Origin: Acidobacteriota bacterium
GTDB taxonomy: Bacteria; Actinomycetota; Acidimicrobiia; ATN3
Reading direction: 5' to 3'
Length of the DNA: 64,000 bases
NCBI GenBank assembly: GCA_003577105.1
Contig: QEUQ01000003.1
Span: 31,392-95,391 of the forward strand
The notes below the pieces were generated by a model that saw only the letters and a list, made by a program, of their open reading frames with translations, searched no databases and was not told where the DNA came from. Positions 26,411 through 35,358 of the stretch are shown piece after piece. Position numbers and translations under genes: made by a program. Positions within the stretch are counted from its first letter, which is position 1. Each line of letters begins with the position of its first letter.

Positions 26411-26429
26411 TGTCAGCTGTGAGCTGACA
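26411..26429. promoter_or_regulatory. Perfect inverted repeat TGTCAGCT-N3-AGCTGACA
   Basis: Eight-base arms (26411-26418 and 26422-26429) with a 3-base spacer, 22 bases before the start of the next gene. A spacer this short gives a poor RNA hairpin, so a protein operator is plausible. It does not match a nitrogen-oxide regulator site that I know. Confidence 0.4.
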
Positions 26430-26450
26430 GCGCAAGTAGGAAGGCAAGAA

Positions 26451-27245
26451 ATGACTAGGGCGGGGGCCCGCAACGTGGCGGCCATTGACGAAATTAACGA
26501 CGAAGAAGTAGCTGAAGTCGAACTCGAATCCGACGAATCGCTGGCAACGTCCGCCGACGAGCTGGCGACGATCGAAGAGCCCGATACTGACGACGATGAT
26601 CGCGACCAAGACGTTGGCAAGGTGCGCAGGCAGTTCTCCTTGCCGGCTCGAATCACTAGTGGCGTTATTGCTGCAATCTTTGTGGTGATCGCCTATGGCA
26701 TGCCGATCTGGGTGACCAAGCTAAGGGCGCCTCAATATCCTGCCGGACTCGAGCTATCTGCCTATGGCAATCGCGTTGCAGGCGATGTATTCGAGGTCGA
26801 TACGCTCAATCACTACATCGGCATGCGCCCATTCCGATTCGATGAAGTGCCAGAAGCCAAGCTATGGCCGGTCGCGATTATCTTGGCTCTCGCCGCGATT
26901 GCGGTATCGACAATTGCCGGACGCGGATGGCTCGGCAGGCTCAGCAGGCTGTATCTCTGGCTGATGCCGGTCGGCGTGCTGCTCAACGTTCAGTACAGGC
27001 TTTACGACTATGGCCACCATCTCGATCCGGGAGCAGCCCTGAGGCTGAAGCCATTCACCCCGTTGGTGATCGGGCCGACCAAGGTGTGGAATTTCACCGC
27101 CTGGTCAATGCCCGGAACCGCATTGATCGTGATCTTCGCGGCCGGGGCAGTTCTTACATTTGGGCCGAGGTTGGTGGATCTGGTTATTGGGAAGCTCCGA
27201 GGTGCAACGGAGACGGGCGAGCGGGCCGTAGCAGAGTCGGGATGA
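26451..27245 (+). CDS. Nos-cluster integral membrane protein
   Basis: The 264-residue product has an acidic cytoplasmic N-terminus (about residues 10-60, many Glu and Asp) and then about four to five transmembrane segments. The first loop carries APQYPAGLELSAYGN and LNHYIGMRPF. From memory, related membrane proteins with NHYIGM occur in nos clusters of other phyla; their role is uncertain, with copper delivery or electron flow proposed only by context. The position between nosZ and nosD supports a role in N2O reduction. AGGAAGG lies before ATG 26451. The stop overlaps the nosD start as ATGA. His residues near the loop could be metal ligands, but this is inference. Confidence 0.7.
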   Translation: MTRAGARNVAAIDEINDEEVAEVELESDESLATSADELATIEEPDTDDDDRDQDVGKVRRQFSLPARITSGVIAAIFVVIAYGMPIWVTKLRAPQYPAGLELSAYGNRVAGDVFEVDTLNHYIGMRPFRFDEVPEAKLWPVAIILALAAIAVSTIAGRGWLGRLSRLYLWLMPVGVLLNVQYRLYDYGHHLDPGAALRLKPFTPLVIGPTKVWNFTAWSMPGTALIVIFAAGAVLTFGPRLVDLVIGKLRGATETGERAVAESG

Positions 27246-28843
27246 GGCGCAGAGCCGCTATCGCGGCCGTCGCCCTTTCGCTGCTAGCCATCTCTTCCCA
27301 GGGTCTGGCTGTTGCCGCAGCCCCCGGTGGCGACAGTCAGCAATCGGGGCGGGGTTCGAGCGAAAGCTATCGGCCCCGCCCCATTACATACCCGCAGGTT
27401 CCAGAGGTGCCGGTTGAGGTAGTAACGGGTCCCCGATTCGCGAAGGGGGAGATCGAACGGCGCGTGAGTCAGGCCTCCCCAGGCGAAACTGTCTTCCTTG
27501 ATGAAGGCATCTACGAAGCTCCCGCGACGATTGACAAGTCCGTTCGGATTGAGGGATTTGGCAAGGCAGTGGTTGACGCCGGGGGGCAGGGGACTGTCTT
27601 GACTGTAAGGGCTCCTGACGTGACCCTCAGCGGGCTGGTCGTTCGGAATAGCGGCATCGGACCGGTCGGGGGACCAATGGGAATCCGGATCGAGGCAGAT
27701 CGGGCACAAGTCATTGGCAGCTATGTGTACGACATCTATACCGGCATCGGCGTCTTTGGAGCGAAGGGCGTCCAGGTGGTCGGCAATGTGGTCAGGGGGC
27801 GGGGGCGGGGAGCGATCCTCGACGAGGGCCATGCGACTGGCTCAGACGGCGGAAGTGAATCCTACGACGGCGAGCGTATCCAGCGCGGCGACGCTATCTC
27901 GTTCTGGGACTCAACTGCAGTCCTCGTCAGGGGTAACCGGGTCCTGAAAGCCCGCGACGGGATTTACACGTCTTTCGGCGCTGAGATGTTGGTCGACGGC
28001 AATCTTGTCGAGACAAGCCGGTACGCGCTGCACACGATGTTCACCAAAGACGTGACTGTGGTCGAGAACGGCTTTCGCGGAAACCTTTCGGGGGCTGTCC
28101 TGATGTACGGGGGGCCGGTTCTCATGCTGAGAAACGCGCTCGAGCGAAATCACTCTCCCTCCACTGGCTTTGGAGTGCTGGTCAAGGACGTAAACGCAGT
28201 CGAACTGAACTCAAATGTGATTTCCGAGAACAGGGCTGGCGTGAGTCTCGAAGGGCAAAGCGACCCCGCGACGAAGGTGACCATGAACACCGTGGCTCTC
28301 AACCAAATTGGGATTCTGTTGCAGCCAACCGCACAGGCCGTATTCAGCGTCAACAGTTTCGTCGACAACACGACGCAGGTTGTCGCTCAAGGCACTGAAG
28401 TTCAGGGCAAGAATCAATGGTACGACCGCGGCATTGGCAACTACTGGTCAAATTACAAGGGATATGACCATGTGGGCGAAGGCCTCGGAGACGTAGAGCA
28501 CGCCGAAGGCGGTTCAGTCGCGACGCTGATCGCAAAGAGTCCGGTACTCGAGGCTCTAGCTTCAAGCACCGCATTCAGGATGGTCGGTGCCGTGGAGGAT
28601 CGCTGGGCCGGCAAGCGTCCGGTCGCACTTGATCCCAAGCCGATGATGGAGCCCCGGTCGCCAAAGCTAGAGGCCGAGGCAAACCGGGGAGCCGCAGCGC
28701 TAGGGCGCGCCCTCGCGATCGTAGGTTTGCTCGCCGGGATCCTTCTTGTTGTCAGAATGCGCGCTCCGGCTCGCCGAGCACCCCGGAGCGAAGCCTCGGG
28801 GAATTCACGAGCTCAGATTTTCAACGCCCGATGGAGGAGGTGA
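27242..28843 (+). CDS. nosD: NosD, periplasmic copper-maturation factor
   Basis: A 533-residue protein with an N-terminal signal peptide (basic MRRR, hydrophobic core, Ala-rich end) and a right-handed parallel beta-helix built from many VxGNxV-type turns (NosD/CASH repeats), for example GVQVVGNVVRGRG and DVTVVENGF. A final hydrophobic segment near residues 490-515 anchors the C-terminus. NosD assists assembly of the CuZ site of NosZ together with the NosFY transporter. The open frame continues upstream to 26864, but ATG 27242 overlaps the previous stop and starts the signal peptide. Confidence 0.9.
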   Translation: MRRRAAIAAVALSLLAISSQGLAVAAAPGGDSQQSGRGSSESYRPRPITYPQVPEVPVEVVTGPRFAKGEIERRVSQASPGETVFLDEGIYEAPATIDKSVRIEGFGKAVVDAGGQGTVLTVRAPDVTLSGLVVRNSGIGPVGGPMGIRIEADRAQVIGSYVYDIYTGIGVFGAKGVQVVGNVVRGRGRGAILDEGHATGSDGGSESYDGERIQRGDAISFWDSTAVLVRGNRVLKARDGIYTSFGAEMLVDGNLVETSRYALHTMFTKDVTVVENGFRGNLSGAVLMYGGPVLMLRNALERNHSPSTGFGVLVKDVNAVELNSNVISENRAGVSLEGQSDPATKVTMNTVALNQIGILLQPTAQAVFSVNSFVDNTTQVVAQGTEVQGKNQWYDRGIGNYWSNYKGYDHVGEGLGDVEHAEGGSVATLIAKSPVLEALASSTAFRMVGAVEDRWAGKRPVALDPKPMMEPRSPKLEAEANRGAAALGRALAIVGLLAGILLVVRMRAPARRAPRSEASGNSRAQIFNARWRR

Positions 28844-28846
28844 GCG

Positions 28847-29518
28847 ATGGCTGAAGACAAGGCGGCTGCACCTCTTCTTGCGGTTGAGGACTTGGTGAAG
28901 TCCTATGGCAAGAATCAGGTTCTGAGTGGAGTCACCTTCTCGGTAGAGAAAGAAAGCATCGTCGCACTTGCTGGGTCCAATGGCTCCGGCAAGAGCACGC
29001 TTCTGCGCTGTCTCTCTGGTGCGTTGCAGTTTCAGGGCACTGCGAAGCTGGTCGGCCGTGACTTGCGGACTCGACCCGCTATCAGACGGCTGCTCGGATA
29101 CCTACCTCAACAAGTCACCCTTCCTGAGTCGGTGACTGCCTATGAGGCTCTGCTCTTCTTTGCCCGCCTCCGCGGTGCTGACGTTGATGAGCTGATACTC
29201 CCCGACGGGTTCTTGCCGGACCTCAACGCCCGCGTCGGTACGTTCTCTGGGGGGCAGCGCCAACGTGTAGCGATTGCGATCTCGCTTCTCGGACGTCCGC
29301 CGCTGCTTCTCCTCGACGAACCGGTGGCAAACCTCGACGAGCGGGGGCGCGAGGAGTTCTGGAAGACCCTTACGGAATTGCGGGACTCTGGGACCTCAGC
29401 CTTGATAGCGAGCCCTTCACCAGGCGACCTCGGTGCGGCGCCGGACCGGATCATTACTTTGGCTGATGGCGAGATCGAGTCCGACGAATCGTGGGCGGGG
29501 GACAAATCCGGTGACTGA
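28847..29518 (+). CDS. nosF: NosF, ABC transporter ATPase
   Basis: A 223-residue ABC ATPase with Walker A GSNGSGKSTLL, the signature FSGGQRQRV and Walker B LLLLDEPVANLDE. It would energise NosY for delivery of a sulfur species or other factor needed for the NosZ copper centre. GGAGG precedes ATG 28847 and the gene begins 3 bases after nosD. The last bases overlap nosY by 8. Confidence 0.92.
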   Translation: MAEDKAAAPLLAVEDLVKSYGKNQVLSGVTFSVEKESIVALAGSNGSGKSTLLRCLSGALQFQGTAKLVGRDLRTRPAIRRLLGYLPQQVTLPESVTAYEALLFFARLRGADVDELILPDGFLPDLNARVGTFSGGQRQRVAIAISLLGRPPLLLLDEPVANLDERGREEFWKTLTELRDSGTSALIASPSPGDLGAAPDRIITLADGEIESDESWAGDKSGD

Positions 29519-30374
29519 CAACGTCGATACTCCAACGGTCCCGACCACATGGCAAGACATCAGGACCATCGCGGGCTGGGAGCTTCGTGGCGCAATCAGA
29601 AGCCGATGGGTTCTGGGGACAGCCATCGCCTTTGCAGCAGCCGCAGTTCTCGTCTCGCTCCTTGGATTGCGGTCACTTCGAGAACTTGGACTAAGTGGTG
29701 TAGGCCCCGGTTCGGCGGGTCTGCTCAACCTGGCAGTCCTCTTCCCTCCGTTGATCGGACTGCTCCTGGGCGCTAATAGCATCGTCAATGCGCGCGAGCG
29801 GGGAGTCTTGGCGATGATCGCGGCACAACCGGTTTCGCGCTTTGCATACGCCGCCGGGGTCTTCTTAGGTCTGTCAGCCGCAGTCTGGACAACCTTGCTG
29901 ATCGGCTTCAGCCTTGCTGCTGTAGTAGTCGCGGGGCCTGCGCAAGTAAGGGATCTTGGCGCGTTGCTTTCGATTGCCGGGGCATCTCTCTTGGTTGCGA
30001 CTGTGGCTGTGGCCCTCGGCATGGCAATCTCGGCCCTGAGTGCCAGCAGAACTCAGGCAGCATCTTTCGCTACGGCAGTCTGGTTTGTGCTTGCTTTGGG
30101 CATGGACTTGGCTCTTGCTGGGGTCGCGTCGAGCATTCGACTGGGACCGGGCGCCCTGATGGCAGTGATTCTTCTCAATCCAGTTGAAGCTGCCCGCGTT
30201 CTCGCGCTCCTTGCCGCGAGTCCCGACGGTGGCACTCTTGGTCCATTCGGCGCTTATTTGGTCAATACCTACTCGGTGGGAGGAGCTGCGGCAATTCTCA
30301 TCAGCGCAATGGCGGCCTGGGCGATCGTCCCGGTCATGGTTGCGTGGTGGGTTGTTTCACGCCGAGATATCTAG
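29511..30374 (+). CDS. nosY: NosY, ABC transporter permease
   Basis: A 287-residue membrane protein with six hydrophobic segments, of the NosY/ABC-2 family. The segment GANSIVNARERGVLAMIAAQPVSR, between the second and third membrane helices, is characteristic. It forms the channel for NosF. The open frame extends to 29433, but GTG 29511 overlaps the end of nosF by 8 bases and the following sequence starts the normal cytoplasmic N-terminus with WELRGAIRSRW. It is the last nos gene; no nosL or nosR is seen in the window. Confidence 0.88.
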   Translation: MTDNVDTPTVPTTWQDIRTIAGWELRGAIRSRWVLGTAIAFAAAAVLVSLLGLRSLRELGLSGVGPGSAGLLNLAVLFPPLIGLLLGANSIVNARERGVLAMIAAQPVSRFAYAAGVFLGLSAAVWTTLLIGFSLAAVVVAGPAQVRDLGALLSIAGASLLVATVAVALGMAISALSASRTQAASFATAVWFVLALGMDLALAGVASSIRLGPGALMAVILLNPVEAARVLALLAASPDGGTLGPFGAYLVNTYSVGGAAAILISAMAAWAIVPVMVAWWVVSRRDI

Positions 30375-30378
30375 GGGT

Positions 30379-30873
30379 TCAGCCCATGGGCGGCGGAGCA
30401 GGGTGCTGAGCTGCTCCGGCCCAGCCGCCACGCCCAATGCCGGTACTAGCGTAGCTGGGTATTGCCGGGGGTTCCGGTGACCAGATCCAGCGAAAGCTCG
30501 GCGGAATAACAAGCAGTATCAGCGCAGTGATCGAGCCAAGCCCAATGCCGAGTCGGACAATGTCAGTTCCGAAAAGCCCAGCGCGCGGGGTAAATAGAAA
30601 TGAGATCGACGACAGCCCAAGTGCGACCACAAGGATCACCCACCCGGTCTTGGAGCCGTTTCGTATCGCAAATGCGGACCACGTGATGGCAATTGCATAG
30701 GTCCATACCAAGAAGACGATCAACCACACGAAGCCAAGCCCGGGCGTATCTGCGGGAAGGGAAGCGCTCGCAACAAAGAGAAGAAAACTAAGAAACGCGA
30801 TCGCCAGAATATTGAGAATGCCGATGACCGACGCGATCACCGACGCGATCTGAATGTACTGATTTGACTTCAT
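30379..30873 (-). CDS. Hypothetical membrane protein, four transmembrane segments
   Basis: A 164-residue protein with four strong hydrophobic segments, a Pro/Gly-rich cytoplasmic tail and no motif I recognise. It is convergent with nosY, with 4 bases between the stops. Its start lies 4 bases after the stop of the sensor-like gene on the same strand, so these two are likely cotranscribed. Function unknown. Confidence 0.7.
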   Translation of the reverse strand: MKSNQYIQIASVIASVIGILNILAIAFLSFLLFVASASLPADTPGLGFVWLIVFLVWTYAIAITWSAFAIRNGSKTGWVILVVALGLSSISFLFTPRAGLFGTDIVRLGIGLGSITALILLVIPPSFRWIWSPEPPAIPSYASTGIGRGGWAGAAQHPAPPPMG

Positions 30874-30877
30874 GGCC

Positions 30878-32146
30878 CTATTCGACCGGGCGCAATGGCG
30901 TCACACTCGCAATAGGCTCGTCGACGCCGCGCAGTACGGGCAGGCGGACCGTGTAGCGTCTGCCTTCCTCGGTTGCTTCTTGCTGCACCGAGCCCCCGGC
31001 CTCCTCCACTAGCGTCATGACGATCGGAAGTCCGATTCGCCCTCTTCCCGCCGGGTGCAGTCGGCGGGGCCGGCTTTCGTCTGCGCTGAGTCCGCTTTGG
31101 TCTTCCACGGAAAACTCGACCCAGGCGCCATGGCGAATCGCACGAAGAGTCATTCGTGTATTCGGCGGCGCCGATCGCCACGCATTTAGCATCAGGTTGG
31201 CGACAATCCGCTCCAGGATACGGCTTTCCATGTCTACCAGGACCCCGGTGTCTCCCTCTATCCGCACACGCGGACCCGGTAGGTTCGGCAGTAGCTCAGG
31301 CGCCCTGGCTATCACCCTGTCGAGCTCGGCGGGCCACACATTCTCTTCGGGGAGCGAGGCTGAAGGCTCTTGGTCCGGCTCAGCACCGCGGGCGACGGGC
31401 TCTGCGATCGTTTCGCCGAACTTGTCGGCGAGGTTCTCAATCTCGGCGGAAAAAGCGTTGCGCTTGGACTCGTCCAGGTCGCTCCAAATCTCGACCAAAG
31501 CCGATGCGAGTCCTGCCAGCTTCTGCCACGGTGCAGAGCCTGGGAGGGTGAGCGACTCGATATTGGTCGTCTTTTCGATCTCATGCGCGGCAGCGCGAGC
31601 GAGAGCCTTCATCAGTTGGATGTCGGACTTCGGGATCGCGCGAGGGTTTGGGTCGTAGGCGCCAAGGGTTCCAAAAAGGCGGCCGTCGGCGAACATGATC
31701 GGGACGCCGATGTAGGCGCCGACGTTTGATCGCCGGCCTCGATCCGCGAAGTGATCGTCGGAGAGCGCATCGGGAACTGAGACGGGACTGCGCAGTGCTA
31801 CGACATCTGCCTCGAACCTCGATGCGAGATCGACAGCCGTTCCCGGGCGCAGCCCGCTTTGGGACATCCCGGCTACGGCCTCTACGACAAGGGAATCCTC
31901 GTCAAGTCGACCCATGATGACGAGCGGATACGACATCTGTGATTGCGCGACCTGAAGGAGGTCGAAGAGCGCGAGACCGGTACTCTCGTATCCGATCGAG
32001 ACGAGTTCGGCGAGCTTGGGATTCTCGGCCAAATTGAGTCCTTGGCGAGCTCTCTCCCCGGTTGCCAGCCGGCTTACATAGCTCACTGGGAATCTGGGGA
32101 CGATCTCATGTGAGCCGGCAATTTGATTATCGGATCGTGACCCCAT
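30878..32146 (-). CDS. GAF domain protein with histidine-kinase-like ATPase domain, phosphoacceptor His missing
   Basis: A 422-residue protein. A GAF-type sensory domain (about residues 60-205) has GAYIGVPI and GRLFGTLGAYD. It is followed by a helical pair aligned with the HisKA dimerisation domain, but the H-box is replaced by SAPWQKLAG, with no His at the expected place. The C-terminal ATPase shows the N-box NLMLNAW and G2-type GRIGLPIVMTLVEEAGGSV. It may therefore bind ATP and a GAF ligand without classical autophosphorylation, or use another partner. GAF ligand unknown. It follows the hydroxyacyl-CoA dehydrogenase gene on the same strand by 36 bases. Confidence 0.75.
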   Translation of the reverse strand: MGSRSDNQIAGSHEIVPRFPVSYVSRLATGERARQGLNLAENPKLAELVSIGYESTGLALFDLLQVAQSQMSYPLVIMGRLDEDSLVVEAVAGMSQSGLRPGTAVDLASRFEADVVALRSPVSVPDALSDDHFADRGRRSNVGAYIGVPIMFADGRLFGTLGAYDPNPRAIPKSDIQLMKALARAAAHEIEKTTNIESLTLPGSAPWQKLAGLASALVEIWSDLDESKRNAFSAEIENLADKFGETIAEPVARGAEPDQEPSASLPEENVWPAELDRVIARAPELLPNLPGPRVRIEGDTGVLVDMESRILERIVANLMLNAWRSAPPNTRMTLRAIRHGAWVEFSVEDQSGLSADESRPRRLHPAGRGRIGLPIVMTLVEEAGGSVQQEATEEGRRYTVRLPVLRGVDEPIASVTPLRPVE

Positions 32147-32182
32147 ATGGCTTGACCGTCAACTCGAACCGCTGGGCTTGCG

Positions 32183-33037
32183 TCAGCCTTGGTAGTCGAA
32201 GAAGCCTGAACCCGACTTCCGTCCGAGCTTGCCCGCTGACACCAGCCTTCTGAGCGTCGGGGCGGGAGCATAGTTGGGATCGCGAAACTCGTCGTAAAGC
32301 GCTTCGAGAATCGAAAGGCTGGTGTCGAGTCCAACTAGGTCCAGCAGCGCCAAAGGGCCCATCGGGAATCCACAGCCCGCCTTCATCGCGGTGTCAATGT
32401 CTTCCATTGAGGCAACGCCGTTCTCAAAGAGCTTGATTGCATTGTTCAAGTACGGAAAGAGCAACGCGTTGACGATGAACCCCGCTTGGTCCTTGACGAT
32501 CACCGGCTCCTTCCCGCATGACTCGGCAAACATGCGGGCCGTTTCCACGGCTTCTTCAGAGGTTGTTAGCGCAGCGACCACCTCTACTAGGCCCATTACA
32601 GGCGCCGGATTGAAGAAGTGGATCCCCAGCACGCGCTCGGGATTGCGCACGACTGAAGCCATCTCGATCACGGGGAGCGTGGAGGTGTTTGTTGCAATTA
32701 TTGCGTCGTCGCGGCAGACATCATCGAGGTGGGCGAAGAGCTCCCGCTTGGTATCAAGGTCTTCAATGACGCTCTCTATGACAATGTCGCAATCGGAGAG
32801 CTCTTTGATGTTCGAGACTGCCTTGATGGCGGCGAGGGCCTTTTCACGTTCGGCCTCTTCAAGCTTGCCCCTCTCCACCTGCTTGGCAAGGGACTTCTCA
32901 ATCGCAGCGAGCGTCGCCGCTGCCTTCTCTTGAGTCCGGCTCCTGAGGACGACCTCGTAGCCTGCCTTGGCGCAGACTTCGCTGATTCCCGAGCCCATGA
33001 TCCCCGAGCCGACAATGCCGATCCGCTTGACGTTCAT
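32183..33037 (-). CDS. 3-hydroxybutyryl-CoA dehydrogenase (3-hydroxyacyl-CoA dehydrogenase family)
   Basis: A 284-residue NAD(P)-dependent dehydrogenase. The Rossmann motif GIVGSGIMGSGISEVCA is followed by the catalytic region HFFNPAPVMGLVEVV with the conserved His, and the C-terminal domain with GFIVNALLFPYLNNA. The length is that of the short, single-function PaaH/Hbd group. It oxidises 3-hydroxyacyl-CoA and could serve the same beta-oxidation as the dehydrogenase and hydratase at 17-19 kb. It precedes the sensor-like gene on the same strand. Confidence 0.92.
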   Translation of the reverse strand: MNVKRIGIVGSGIMGSGISEVCAKAGYEVVLRSRTQEKAAATLAAIEKSLAKQVERGKLEEAEREKALAAIKAVSNIKELSDCDIVIESVIEDLDTKRELFAHLDDVCRDDAIIATNTSTLPVIEMASVVRNPERVLGIHFFNPAPVMGLVEVVAALTTSEEAVETARMFAESCGKEPVIVKDQAGFIVNALLFPYLNNAIKLFENGVASMEDIDTAMKAGCGFPMGPLALLDLVGLDTSLSILEALYDEFRDPNYAPAPTLRRLVSAGKLGRKSGSGFFDYQG

Positions 33038-33125
33038 CTTCCAGTTGGCCTTTCGCTTATCTGTCGGCCCAATTGCGGGTAATCAGGTTCGCGCAGCTTC
33101 AGCACGCGGCGCCAACGCAGCGAGG

Positions 33126-34466
33126 CTAACGGGTCTCGGGACCGTCCTGTGGCAGTGGGAGTGATCGAGACGAAGGTATCGGTACGGTGATCGGGCGAAG
33201 CGATGCCGCAATCGAAATCGCCTCATCCTTGGAAATGCCATTCTTGGTGCGTACCTGCGCGTACGTGCCATCGACTGTTATGGCCGCCAGAAAGCCGTCG
33301 GCGATCTCCCCATAGCGCACCGTGATTCCCGATGCGGTCTCCGTCACCAAGGGCGCGGGTGCCTTGGAAGTGACTTCGGCAGCGCAATCGGAGGCAGTCT
33401 GGAGAACGTCGAAGAAGCCTTCCCGCCCGCGCCCCGTGAAAACCAGCTTCTTTGCCGCGCACGGCGCCCAGTCGGCAGCGGGATCGAGACTCACGAATTG
33501 GAGCCCTTCAGGAAGCCGTAGCGGTCCAAGAATCCGGAACGGAGATGATCGGATTTGCTCCTGCTCCAGCGGGCCAATGAGGGAGGTGTCAATAGGTTCA
33601 TTGAATGTGCCCGAAGGGTCGTGGCCCCACAAGTCCATAGTCGCTCGGGCGTTCACTGCTGCTCCGTGAAGAGAAGCCTCCACGTCGCTCTGGATTCTTC
33701 GCAGTCGTCCATCGATTTGGTCAACGCACGCATAGGACGACGTCCTGATCTTTCCGAGCCCGCCCGGCGGTGTCGAGGGCAGGACGCGCGAAGCCTTGGC
33801 CAGAAGCAGCGCCGCAGCTTCCTCGATTGCCTTCGGCGATGGTGCCGGCGCAGCAGTCGGAGTGACCACTGAGGGTGACGGAGTCTTGAACGGCGAACCG
33901 GTCGGCGTCGGGATCGATATCGGCGCCGTTGTGATTCCAAATCTGTAGCAGTCGGTGCTGTGTCCTCTGACTTCTCCGGTGCCGATCAGCTCGAAGGGGT
34001 TACTCCGGGCAGAGGCGTTCACGAGAGACTCGTATCGGCGTGTGACGGTTGAAGGTGATCCGAGGGGCGGGAGAGCGCTGGCGAGAGGACCAAAGGGGTC
34101 CATCGATCCGGAGGCGCCGGAGAACCAGTACGGGCTCCCGGGCTGGCGCACCGCCCCGGGGATCTCCTCGAGAACAATCGGCGTCTCGCCCCCGCCGGGA
34201 TCGCTCGAGATGAGCATCCGATATCCCTCGTTGTTGCGGGCGGAGCCTTCGCTCCTGCTGGTCGATCTGGTTACTTCTCCCGCTGGAGAGCGGAGCTCGA
34301 TCCACGCTTCGAGCGCGAAGTTGAACATGCCGGCGGACTCAGCGGTCTTCTGGGAGGCTGAAGCCAAATCCTCCTTGGGAGGCGGCGCCGGTCCTGGGCA
34401 CCCGGCGAGGAGAATGACGGCCAGGATTCCCGCACCAGCCAAGGGCAGCCGGTATCTGGGCTTCAT
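33126..34466 (-). CDS. Lipoprotein of unknown function
   Basis: The protein (446 residues from ATG 34466) begins with a positively charged segment, a hydrophobic core and the lipobox LAGC, so it is exported and lipid-anchored. The rest is Ser/Pro-rich and may hold a LppX/LprAFG-like fold. That is only a guess from its size and the Pro/Thr linker; I recognise no motif. An earlier ATG at 34505, one base after the preceding gene stop, would add 13 residues. The gene lies directly downstream of a cyclophilin gene. Confidence 0.7.
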   Translation of the reverse strand: MKPRYRLPLAGAGILAVILLAGCPGPAPPPKEDLASASQKTAESAGMFNFALEAWIELRSPAGEVTRSTSRSEGSARNNEGYRMLISSDPGGGETPIVLEEIPGAVRQPGSPYWFSGASGSMDPFGPLASALPPLGSPSTVTRRYESLVNASARSNPFELIGTGEVRGHSTDCYRFGITTAPISIPTPTGSPFKTPSPSVVTPTAAPAPSPKAIEEAAALLLAKASRVLPSTPPGGLGKIRTSSYACVDQIDGRLRRIQSDVEASLHGAAVNARATMDLWGHDPSGTFNEPIDTSLIGPLEQEQIRSSPFRILGPLRLPEGLQFVSLDPAADWAPCAAKKLVFTGRGREGFFDVLQTASDCAAEVTSKAPAPLVTETASGITVRYGEIADGFLAAITVDGTYAQVRTKNGISKDEAISIAASLRPITVPIPSSRSLPLPQDGPETR

Positions 34467-34506
34467 TGATCGCAGCGGGCTTCTGACGCCTGCTCTATGG
34501 CGCATC

Positions 34507-35325
34507 CTATGGTTTGGTTCCCGGGCGCTCGCTGATCGTGACCGATTCGATGGTCAATGGCTTGCGCGGCGGGCCGTCTTGTGACCCACCTGGATCTCCC
34601 TCTGAATGCATCTTGTCAACAATGTCCATGCCTGAAACGACCTTGCCGAAGAGGGTGTAGTTGGGTGGGAGCACCGAGTCCTTCACCACTATGAAGAACT
34701 GACTGCCGCTTGTGTTCGGGCCGCTGTTGGCCATGGCCACTGCACCCCGCTTGTAGCCGTCTTGCTTGGCTCGCGACAACTCATCAGGGATTGAATATCC
34801 CGGGCCGCCCGTGCCGTCACCAGCCGTGGCATCTCCGCCTTGAATTACAGATAGCTGCGGGGAGTTCGTTACCCGGTGAAACTTGGTGTTGTTGTAGTAG
34901 CCATCACATGCAAGTGAGACGAAATTGTTGACCGCCATCGGAGCGTCCTGGGCGAAGAGCTCTATTTCGATTGGCCCGTAGTTGGTTGTCATGGTCGCCA
35001 CATATTCACGAGAATCCCAGGCGATCTTCATTGGCCCGATTCCCGGATACTCCTTGGGGTTTGGTGGTGCGGGGCTCGCGCAGCTGATCCCTTCTCCCAC
35101 TGGGAGCGGTGGCGATTCCGAAGGCGTTGGCCCGTCAGCCTTCTTGTCACTGGACTTGCCGGATCCCAGGAACACAACCGAGAGGAGAACTGCAATGCCG
35201 ACTAGCGCAGCTGCGAGAATTACTCCGGCACGGACCCGCCGCTGACGAAGTTCCGCCCTGCGACGAGCGGCTTCCGCGGCTGCGCGGCGTGCTTTTTGTC
35301 GCTGGCGCTTGTCAGCTTTGCTCAT
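34507..35325 (-). CDS. Peptidylprolyl isomerase (cyclophilin type), membrane-anchored
   Basis: A 272-residue protein with a very basic N-terminus, one transmembrane segment (about residues 32-54) and an extracytoplasmic linker. The C-terminal cyclophilin domain shows KFHRVTNSPQLSVIQGGD, GSQFFIVVKD and the FGKVVSGMDIVD end. It would assist folding of secreted proteins by proline isomerisation. It follows the second cyclophilin gene by 33 bases on the same strand; the pair probably arose by duplication. Confidence 0.88.
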   Translation of the reverse strand: MSKADKRQRQKARRAAAEAARRRAELRQRRVRAGVILAAALVGIAVLLSVVFLGSGKSSDKKADGPTPSESPPLPVGEGISCASPAPPNPKEYPGIGPMKIAWDSREYVATMTTNYGPIEIELFAQDAPMAVNNFVSLACDGYYNNTKFHRVTNSPQLSVIQGGDATAGDGTGGPGYSIPDELSRAKQDGYKRGAVAMANSGPNTSGSQFFIVVKDSVLPPNYTLFGKVVSGMDIVDKMHSEGDPGGSQDGPPRKPLTIESVTISERPGTKP

Positions 35326-35358
35326 GTGCGAATCCTCTTTCTCGCGGCCGCCTACTCA

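Noticed and set aside
26864..27241. N-terminal extension of NosD through the preceding membrane-protein gene
   Set aside because: NosD has a signal peptide starting at ATG 27242, which overlaps the previous stop.
29417..30022. Long open frame on the - strand opposite nosY
   Set aside because: It mirrors the codon bias of nosY and has no domain or start signal.
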